Source: Rhodanobacter sp. C06 (GTDB lineage Bacteria; Pseudomonadota; Gammaproteobacteria; Xanthomonadales; Rhodanobacteraceae). From it: a DNA stretch of 50,636 nucleotides. Under the pieces are notes generated by a model, which was given only the letters and a program-made list of their open reading frames with translations, had not been told where the DNA came from and made no database searches. A program made the position numbers and the translations under genes. Below are positions 44,654 to 50,636 of this stretch, one piece after another (within the stretch, counting starts at the first letter, position 1; the number at the start of each line of letters is the position of its first letter). The stretch lies in contig NZ_MUNP01000063.1 in the NCBI RefSeq assembly GCF_002001105.1, positions 1 through 50,636 of the forward strand, read 5' to 3'.

Positions 44654-45893
44654 GGCTGCCGCAGCGCCGGGACGCAACTGGCGCATCCTCAGCATCGGCC
44701 TGCTGGGCTTCGCCTCCGGCCTGCCGCTGGCGCTGTCCGGCCCCGCGCTGCAGGCCTGGTTCACCACGGCAGGCATGAGCCTGCGCGACATCGGCTGGAT
44801 CACCCTGATCGGCCAGGCCTACGTGTTCAAGTTCCTGTGGGCGCCCCTGCTGGACCGTCTGCCGCTGCCGTTCCTGGGGCGCCGGCGCGGCTGGATCCTG
44901 CTGATGCAGCTGCTGTGCGGCGCCGCCCTGATCAGCATGAGCTTCTACACGCCGCAGGGCGCGGCGGCCACGCTGGCCTTCCTCGGCGTGCTGCTGGCGT
45001 TCGCCTCGGCTACCCAGGACATCGCCTACGACGCGCATCGCACCGACCTGCTGCGGCCGGCGGAGCGCGGCTGGGGCGTCGCCTTCATGCAGGGCGGCTA
45101 CCGCGCGGCGATGCTGGTGTCCGGCGCGCTGTCGCTGATCCTCGCCGATCACATGGGCTGGGCCTGGGTGTACCGGCTGATGGGTGCGCTGATGCTGGCG
45201 GCGATCCTGGTCACGGTCACCTCGCCGGAGGCGCCGGACGAACAGCCCACGCGCAGCTTCGCCGAGGCGGTGGTGCAGCCTTTCATGGACTTCTTCCAGC
45301 GCTATGGCGGGCTGGCGCTGGGGTGGCTCGCGCTGATGGTGCTGTACAAGCTGTGCGACGCGTTCGCGCTGTCGCTGTCCACCACCTTCCTGCTGCGCGT
45401 GCCGCAGTTCTCGCTGACCCAGCTGGGCGCGATCAACAAGACCTTCGGCCTCGCCGCGGGCCTGCTCGGCGCGCTGGCCGGCGGCTGGGTGGTGACGCGG
45501 ATGCGGCTGTTCCCCGCGCTGCTGCTGCTGGGCGTGCTGCAGGCGCTGGTGAACCTGGGCTACATCTGGCTGGTGCACAGCGGCCCCGACTTGCTCGCTC
45601 TCGCGATCGTGGTGGGTGCGGAAAACTTCTTCAGCGGTCTCGGCAGCACCGCCTTCGTGGTGCTGGTGACGGCACTGTGCAACGTGCGCTACTCGGCCAC
45701 CCAGTACGCGCTGCTGTCCTCGCTGTCGGCGGTGGGTCGGGTGTTCCTGGGCCCGCTCGCGGCTTGGCTGGTGCCGCAGGTGGGCTGGTCGGACTTCTTC
45801 GCGATCACCGCGCTGTCGGCACTGCCCGGCCTGCTGCTGGTCCTCGTGCTGCGCCGCGCGATCGACCGCGCCGAGCTGGCGCGACCGCACTGA
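44643..45893 (+). CDS. ampG: AmpG-like muropeptide permease (MFS)
   Basis: 416 residues with about 12 hydrophobic segments, MFS fold; imports anhydro-muropeptides from periplasm to cytosol. N-terminal GFASGLPLALSGPALQAWF and the QDIAYDAHRTDLL segment are typical of AmpG. ATG 44643 lies within the xthA gene, overlapping 11 bases, so translation is coupled. Together with anmK and an M23 peptidase in the next 3 kb it suggests peptidoglycan recycling. Confidence 0.87.
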   Translation: MPTEAAAAPGRNWRILSIGLLGFASGLPLALSGPALQAWFTTAGMSLRDIGWITLIGQAYVFKFLWAPLLDRLPLPFLGRRRGWILLMQLLCGAALISMSFYTPQGAAATLAFLGVLLAFASATQDIAYDAHRTDLLRPAERGWGVAFMQGGYRAAMLVSGALSLILADHMGWAWVYRLMGALMLAAILVTVTSPEAPDEQPTRSFAEAVVQPFMDFFQRYGGLALGWLALMVLYKLCDAFALSLSTTFLLRVPQFSLTQLGAINKTFGLAAGLLGALAGGWVVTRMRLFPALLLLGVLQALVNLGYIWLVHSGPDLLALAIVVGAENFFSGLGSTAFVVLVTALCNVRYSATQYALLSSLSAVGRVFLGPLAAWLVPQVGWSDFFAITALSALPGLLLVLVLRRAIDRAELARPH

Positions 45894-46013
45894 GCACGGG
45901 TTCACGTTGCGGGTGCGGCGCAGACCACGGAACGGCGGCGTGCCGCTTGCCTGACATCGCCACGCTGGCATCATCGGCGACGCAGGGGTGCGCCGCGCGC
46001 AAGGAGCCGACGA

Positions 46014-46313
46014 ATGCCCGATCTCGTGATACGCCATGTCGATCATCTACTGGCCGAACGCATCCAGGCGTTCGCCAAGAACCACCAGTGGAGCATCAAC
46101 GAGGTGCTGCTGCATGCGCTGCGGCGCGGCCTTGGTGCCGCCGAAAGCGGCCAGCAGGCCGAGACCCTGATCGAGGCCGACGAACTCGCGGTGCTGGTCG
46201 GCGCGTGGAATCCGGCCGAGCAGGCGGTGTTCCGCGAAACCGTGCAGGCGCTGTCGACGACACGCGGCGATTCGCTGGTGCCGGCCTCGCGCGAGGCCCG
46301 GCTGTTCGAGTGA
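46014..46313 (+). CDS. Ribbon-helix-helix-like small protein
   Basis: 99 residues. N-terminal PDLVIRHVDHLLAERIQAFA, then a helix KNHQWSINEVLLHALRRGL, fits the beta-helix-helix of FitA/Arc-type DNA-binding antitoxins. The C-terminal 55 residues are acidic and could bind a partner, but no toxin is adjacent. ATG with AAGGAG. It is convergent with anmK (21 bp apart). Confidence 0.7.
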   Translation: MPDLVIRHVDHLLAERIQAFAKNHQWSINEVLLHALRRGLGAAESGQQAETLIEADELAVLVGAWNPAEQAVFRETVQALSTTRGDSLVPASREARLFE

Positions 46314-46334
46314 GCCGGCTCCGGGTGCGCCGAC

Positions 46335-47453
46335 TCAGCGCGGCGCGGGATGGATCGCGCCGAGCAGGCGCAGTCCGCGCGCACCGGTGACGGCGGGCAG
46401 GTTGCCGGGCAACCCGAGCTGGCGCTGCCGGGCCAGCCACGCGAACGCGGTGGCTTCGAGGAAATCCGGGTCGACACCGGACGCCGCCGTGCTTGACAGC
46501 GGGCGCGGCGCGAGCAGCTCGGCGAGCCGACGCATCAGCGCGCCGTTGTGCACGCCGCCGCCGCAGGCCAGCACGTCCTTCGCATCCGGCGCGTGACGCG
46601 CGATGGCCGCGGCCACGCTGCATGCGGTGAGTTCCAGCAGGGTGGCCTGCACGTCGGCCGGCGCCAGCGCGGCCATACGCGGCTGCGCGGCCAGCCAGTC
46701 GAGATGGAAGTGCTCGCGGCCGGTGCTCTTCGGCGGTGCCAGCGCGAAATAGGGATCGGCCAGCAGCGCATCGAGCAGGGTGTCGTCGACCTTGCCACTG
46801 GCGGCGAATGCACCATCACGGTCGAATGCTTCGCCGCGATGACGCAGGCACCATGCATCCAGCAAGCCGTTCGCGGGGCCGGTGTCGAAGCCGGTCACGC
46901 CGCCGTCGGCACCGAGCACGGTGATGTTCGCGATGCCGCCGAGATTGAGCACCACGCGCGTGCGACCTGGCACGGCCAGCAACATTGCGTGCACGGCCGG
47001 CAGGAGTGGCGCACCCTGGCCGCCGGCAGCCACGTCGGCGCGGCGGAAATCCGCCACCACGGTGATGCCGCAGCGTTCGGCGATCGTGGCCGGATCACCC
47101 AGCTGCAGGGTGAACGGATGCGCGCCCGCGGGACGGTGGCGCACGGTCTGGCCGTGCGAGCCGATTGCGTGTACCGCCGCGGCGGGCGTGCCGCTGTCGC
47201 GCAGCAGGGCCAGCGCGGCTTCGGCGAAGCCATGACCCAGCGCCACGTCCAGCCGTCCGAACTCATCGAGATCCAGCGCGGTTTCACCCTGCGCCACCGC
47301 GAGAATCTCCGTGCGCAGCGCATCGGGCCAAGGATGCGTGCGCGCGGCCAGCAGGCGCGGGCGCTCCTGCTCGAACGACACCAGCGCGGCATCGATGCCG
47401 TCGGCGCTGGTGCCGGAGATCAGGCCGAGGTAGAGCGACGGGACCTCACTCAC
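46335..47453 (-). CDS. anmK: Anhydro-N-acetylmuramic acid kinase
   Basis: 372 residues. Phosphorylates and opens anhydroMurNAc in peptidoglycan recycling. Motifs: GLISGTSADGIDAAL phosphate loop, GSHGQTVRH, LNLGGIANIT, GFDTGPANGLLD. The GTG start at 47451-47453 gives the standard length. It lies 13 bp after the M23 peptidase gene, probably in one transcript. Confidence 0.94.
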   Translation of the reverse strand: MSEVPSLYLGLISGTSADGIDAALVSFEQERPRLLAARTHPWPDALRTEILAVAQGETALDLDEFGRLDVALGHGFAEAALALLRDSGTPAAAVHAIGSHGQTVRHRPAGAHPFTLQLGDPATIAERCGITVVADFRRADVAAGGQGAPLLPAVHAMLLAVPGRTRVVLNLGGIANITVLGADGGVTGFDTGPANGLLDAWCLRHRGEAFDRDGAFAASGKVDDTLLDALLADPYFALAPPKSTGREHFHLDWLAAQPRMAALAPADVQATLLELTACSVAAAIARHAPDAKDVLACGGGVHNGALMRRLAELLAPRPLSSTAASGVDPDFLEATAFAWLARQRQLGLPGNLPAVTGARGLRLLGAIHPAPR

Positions 47454-47466
47454 GCGGGCGCGATGC

Positions 47467-48909
47467 TCAGCGGTCGCTGTTCGGCGTGTTGGCCCGGGCC
47501 AGCTTGATGCGCTGGTCGATCTGCTCCAGCCGTGCCAGTTCGGGCTTCACCACGGTAGCCTTGAACTTTGCCATCTGGGCCGCGGGCAGCGGCTCGGGCT
47601 TCGGCAGGGTCACCGTCTGCGGATTGCGCTGCACGCCGTCCACGCGGAATTCGTAATGCAGGTGCGGGCCGGTGGCGAGTCCGGTCATGCCGACATAGCC
47701 GATCACCTGGCCCTGCTTCACGCGCGAACCCACGCGCAGGCCCGGCGCGAAGCGCGACATGTGGCCGTACGCGGTGCTGATGTCCTTGTTGTGCTGGATC
47801 AGCACGAAGTTGCCGTAGCCGTTCTCCCAGCCGTGGTACTTGATCACGCCGTCGCCGGCGGCATGGATCGGCGTGCCCATCGGCGCGGCGTAGTCCACGC
47901 CCTTGTGCGCGCGCATGCGGCCGAGGATCGGGTGCATGCGCGCCGCGCTGAAGGTGGAGGAGATGCGGGTGAAGTCCACCGGGATGCGCAGGAAGGACTT
48001 CTGCAGCGGCCGGCCGTCCTCGCTGAACCAGCCGTAGTTGCCGTCGGCCTTCCTGAAGCGGTAGGCGGTGTAGCGCTTGCCCTGGTTGACGAACTCGGCG
48101 GCCACGATGTCGCCTTCGCCGTAGCGCGCGCCGTCGCGGTAGATGTCGTCGTAGATCACGGTGAAGCTGTCGCCCTCGCGCAGGTCCTGCACGAAGTCGA
48201 TGTCGTATTTGAACAGGTCGGCGAGCTTGCCCACCATCGCCCCGCTCAGCCCGGCCTGGTCGCCGGCGGCGTAGAGGCTGCTGCGGATCACGCCGTGCGC
48301 CACTTCCTCGCGCACATCCATGTCGCGTGGCTGCAACGTGAGCGTGGCCTGCGGGCCGTCGAGGCGCACGATCGCGCGGTTGGCCTGGTCCTTGTCGAAG
48401 CGGAAGCCGAGCAGGCTGCCGCCGGGGCCGAGCAGGAAGTCGAATTCCTCGCCGGGATGGATGTTGTGCAAGGCGGACTTCGCGTCGCCGGCGGCGTCCA
48501 TCACCTTCTGCAGGTCGGTCAGGCTGAGCCCGCGGCCACCGAAGATGTCGGACAGGGTCTGGCCGGGCCGCACCCGCACCACCTGCCAGTCGTCCACGGT
48601 GGAAACCGCCGGATCGACCGTGGGCAGTTTCGGCAGGGCCAGCGGCAGCAGGGTGTGCGCCTCGACCGTGGGCGCGGGTTTCATCGCGGTGGCCCAGGCC
48701 GGCATGATGAAGCCGGAAAGCAGGGTCACCATCAGCGCGGTGCCGGCCAGCACCCAGCGTTCGCGGTGCCAGTGGATCGGCGTGGTGGATGCCGAACGAT
48801 CGAACGACCAGTGCGCGCAGCGTTCGTAGAAGCTGACGTGCCGACGCTGCGCCTTGCGGCAGATGGCCTGCTTGCGTGCGTGGCGCGCCCCCCGAATTTC
48901 CTCACCCAT
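47467..48909 (-). CDS. Membrane-anchored M23 metallopeptidase with LysM-like domain (MepM-like)
   Basis: 480 residues. A basic cytosolic start, one membrane helix (about 53-73, WVLAGTALMVTLLSGFIM), a LysM/OapA-like segment (VVRVRPGQTLSDIFGG), a middle domain, and a C-terminal M23 lysostaphin-type domain with H-x3-D (HKGVD) and HLHYEF (zinc ligands). Cleaves peptidoglycan cross-links in the periplasm. The ATG at 48907-48909 is preferred; an upstream ATG at 48993 would add 28 residues. Its promoter lies at 48949-48978. The tyrS/M23/anmK order is conserved in Pseudomonas. Confidence 0.92.
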   Translation of the reverse strand: MGEEIRGARHARKQAICRKAQRRHVSFYERCAHWSFDRSASTTPIHWHRERWVLAGTALMVTLLSGFIMPAWATAMKPAPTVEAHTLLPLALPKLPTVDPAVSTVDDWQVVRVRPGQTLSDIFGGRGLSLTDLQKVMDAAGDAKSALHNIHPGEEFDFLLGPGGSLLGFRFDKDQANRAIVRLDGPQATLTLQPRDMDVREEVAHGVIRSSLYAAGDQAGLSGAMVGKLADLFKYDIDFVQDLREGDSFTVIYDDIYRDGARYGEGDIVAAEFVNQGKRYTAYRFRKADGNYGWFSEDGRPLQKSFLRIPVDFTRISSTFSAARMHPILGRMRAHKGVDYAAPMGTPIHAAGDGVIKYHGWENGYGNFVLIQHNKDISTAYGHMSRFAPGLRVGSRVKQGQVIGYVGMTGLATGPHLHYEFRVDGVQRNPQTVTLPKPEPLPAAQMAKFKATVVKPELARLEQIDQRIKLARANTPNSDR

Positions 48910-48948
48910 GCTGCGCAAGCCTCGTCGTACAAAGTAACAAACCCGCGT

Positions 48949-48978
48949 ACCATAGTCGCCGCGTGACAAGTGCGTCAA
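48949..48978 (-). promoter_or_regulatory. Candidate sigma70 promoter for M23 peptidase-anmK
   Basis: Bottom strand TTGACG (48973-48978), 18-bp spacer, TATGGT (48949-48954), placing the start about 30 bases upstream of the chosen ATG. Confidence 0.55.
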
Positions 48979-48997
48979 TGCCTTTCCCATCAAGGGT

Positions 48998-49026
48998 TTG
49001 CGCTGCGTTTTCGGTTAACGCACAAT
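48998..49026 (+). promoter_or_regulatory. Candidate sigma70 promoter for tyrS
   Basis: Top strand TTGCGC (48998-49003), 17-bp spacer, CACAAT (49021-49026), about 67 bp before the chosen tyrS ATG. Confidence 0.4.
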
Positions 49027-49092
49027 TAACGTCGAAACGTGATTGCCATCGCCCAAATGGCTGTCATGGCAACCACAAACCCCGAGGAACGC

Positions 49093-50304
49093 ATGAACGA
49101 ATCCGAGCAGGCGCTGGCCGCGATCGCGCGCGGCGCCGACGAAATCATCAAGCGCGAGGATCTGCTGGAGCGATTGAAAAGCGGACGTCCGCTGCGCATC
49201 AAGGCCGGCTTCGACCCCACCGCGCCGGACCTGCATCTCGGCCACACCGTGCTGCTCAACAAGATGCGCCAGTTCCAGGATCTGGGGCACCAGGTGATCT
49301 TCCTGATCGGCGACTTCACCGGCATGATTGGTGATCCCACCGGCAAGAACGTCACGCGCAAGCCGCTCACCCGCGAGGACGTGCTGAAGAACGCCGAGAC
49401 CTATGCCGCGCAGGTCTACAAGGTGCTCGATCGCGAGAAGACCGAGTTGCGCTTCAACTCCGAGTGGTTCGGCCAGATGGGCGCGGCCGACATGATCAAG
49501 CTCGCCGCGCAGCACACCGTGGCACGCATGCTCGAACGCGACGACTTCGCCAAGCGTTATGCCGCGCAGCAGCCGATCGCGATCCACGAATTCCTCTATC
49601 CGCTGGTGCAGGGCTACGACTCGGTGGCGCTGAAAGCCGACGTCGAACTCGGCGGCACCGACCAGAAGTTCAACCTGCTGATGGGACGCGCGCTGCAGGA
49701 GCACCACGGCCAGCCCCCGCAGGTCGTGCTGACCATGCCGCTGCTGGAAGGCCTGGACGGCGTCAACAAGATGTCCAAGTCGCTGGGCAACTACATCGGC
49801 ATCGATGAGCCGGCGATCGACATCGTCACCAAGACCCTGAAGATCGACGACGCGTTGATGTGGCGCTGGTTCGAGCTGCTCAGCTTCGACGTCTCGCTGG
49901 ACGAGCTGGCACGGATGAGGCGCGAGGTGGAAAGCGGCGCGCTGAATCCGCGTGACGCCAAGCTGCGCCTCGCACGCGAGCTGGCCACGCGCTTCCATGA
50001 CGCGGCCGCCGCCGAGCAGGCCATCGCGGGCTGGCACGCGGTGGTGCGTGGCGAGGGCGACACCTCGCTGCTGCCGCTCAGCGAGATCGCGGCGCCCGCC
50101 GAGGGCCTGCGCCTGCCCGCGTTGCTCACCGCGGCAGGGCTCACCGCCAGCAACTCCGAGGCGAACCGCAAGCTCAAGGAGCGCGCGGTGCGCATCGACG
50201 CGGAAGTGGTGGAGGACGCGCAGCGCGTGTTCGCCGTCGGCTTCGAAGGCGTGCTGCAGGTGGGCAAGCGCAACTTCGCCCGGGTGCGACTGACCGGCGG
50301 TTGA
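49093..50304 (+). CDS. tyrS: Tyrosyl-tRNA synthetase (TyrZ-type)
   Basis: 403 residues, class I synthetase. HLGH (48-51), [13 protein letters not shown], and KMSKS (226-230), with a C-terminal S4-like RNA-binding domain ([26 protein letters not shown]). The ATG at 49093 is chosen because it has GAGGAA just upstream and yields the family N-terminus; earlier starts at 49057 or 49066 lack a ribosome site. Divergent from the M23 peptidase gene. The rRNA operon promoter starts 80 bp downstream. Confidence 0.96.
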   Translation: MNESEQALAAIARGADEIIKREDLLERLKSGRPLRIKAGFDPTAPDLHLGHTVLLNKMRQFQDLGHQVIFLIGDFTGMIGDPTGKNVTRKPLTREDVLKNAETYAAQVYKVLDREKTELRFNSEWFGQMGAADMIKLAAQHTVARMLERDDFAKRYAAQQPIAIHEFLYPLVQGYDSVALKADVELGGTDQKFNLLMGRALQEHHGQPPQVVLTMPLLEGLDGVNKMSKSLGNYIGIDEPAIDIVTKTLKIDDALMWRWFELLSFDVSLDELARMRREVESGALNPRDAKLRLARELATRFHDAAAAEQAIAGWHAVVRGEGDTSLLPLSEIAAPAEGLRLPALLTAAGLTASNSEANRKLKERAVRIDAEVVEDAQRVFAVGFEGVLQVGKRNFARVRLTGG

Positions 50305-50385
50305 GCGTCATGCAGGCTTCGCGGGAATGTCTTTCGTGAGATCAGTGGCTTGCATGAAAGAGCGAGATTTCTTCTAAGAAACCGC

Positions 50386-50414
50386 TTGCCAAGATTCGGG
50401 CGCCTCCCTAGTAT
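50386..50414 (+). promoter_or_regulatory. rRNA operon promoter P1 (candidate)
   Basis: TTGCCA (50386-50391), 17-bp spacer, TAGTAT (50409-50414). It is upstream of a second promoter, as in tandem rrn promoters. Confidence 0.55.
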
Positions 50415-50480
50415 TCGCCGCCCCGCTGCTGCATCGGCACGGCGTCCCACCTGCTCGCTGAAGATTCTTCTTCGAGGGTG

Positions 50481-50508
50481 TTGACGGTCCGGAAAGACGA
50501 TGTATAGT
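50481..50508 (+). promoter_or_regulatory. rRNA operon promoter P2
   Basis: TTGACG (50481-50486), 16-bp spacer, TATAGT (50503-50508) and a GC-rich discriminator, typical of stable RNA promoters. Confidence 0.75.
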
Positions 50509-50514
50509 AGGCGG

Positions 50515-50636
50515 CTCACCGGGACGAAATGTCCTCTAGCGGAAAGCTCCGCGGTGGTTGGATCTTTGACAGTGTGCACAGGTGAATTGTGTGGACGCCT
50601 TGCGCTGGCGGGTCGATGACCTGTCCAAGCAATGCA
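50515..50636 (+). other. rRNA operon leader with boxB/boxA-like antitermination elements (16S gene expected beyond the edge)
   Basis: A small hairpin GCGGA/TCCGC (50539-50552) is followed by a boxA-like GATCTTTGACAGTGTG (50561-50576), then leader sequence running to the end of the window. This pattern precedes 16S rRNA in Xanthomonadales, and in P. aeruginosa tyrZ is also next to 16S. No part of the 16S itself is visible. Confidence 0.7.

Overview
The window is GC-rich chromosomal DNA from a gammaproteobacterium, most likely of the Xanthomonadales (Rhodanobacter/Dyella/Luteibacter-like). The reasons are the codon usage, the Xanthomonad-style REP doublets, TACAAT-type -10 boxes and several conserved gene orders (coaBC-dut-algC; tyrS / M23 peptidase / anmK next to an rRNA operon). 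The species assignment is inference.

Bases 1-3115 are the integrase-proximal end of a chromosomal integron. An apparently intact integron integrase (rightward, 2108-3115) is preceded by an attI region. A leftward cassette array then runs off the left edge of the window. Five small cassette genes of mostly unknown function are visible, with three clear, nearly identical 57-bp attC sites. This is the accessory, laterally mobile part of the window and the main place for new biology.

Bases 3131-22270 carry envelope and signalling genes: a giant cyclic beta-1,2-glucan synthase (about 2870 aa), two GNAT-type or unknown proteins, a PAS-PAS-PAS-GGDEF-EAL protein, a FadI-type thiolase, a small TonB-like protein and a 1019-aa TonB-dependent receptor with its own promoter and terminator. 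Two REP-type inverted repeats sit between genes here.

Bases 22270-34035 hold a PLD-family lipoprotein, SixA, an orphan ParA and an unknown secreted protein. They are followed by divergent polyamine genes (speE/speA), a 3-hydroxybutyrate dehydrogenase/patatin operon, a YdfG-like reductase and a secreted unknown.

Bases 34057-45893 are housekeeping: argS coupled to a SPOR-domain protein, radC, coaBC-dut-algC (AlgC with a membrane-anchored N-terminal extension), pyrE, xthA and an AmpG-like permease. A 560-bp gap at 36480-37040 ends in a rightward intrinsic terminator with no gene upstream of it and may encode a small RNA.

Bases 46014-50636 hold a small ribbon-helix-helix-like protein, anmK, a membrane-anchored M23 endopeptidase and tyrS. 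The window closes in the tandem promoters and leader of a ribosomal RNA operon, whose 16S gene should begin just beyond the right edge. AmpG, AnmK and the M23 enzyme together make a peptidoglycan turnover and recycling neighbourhood.
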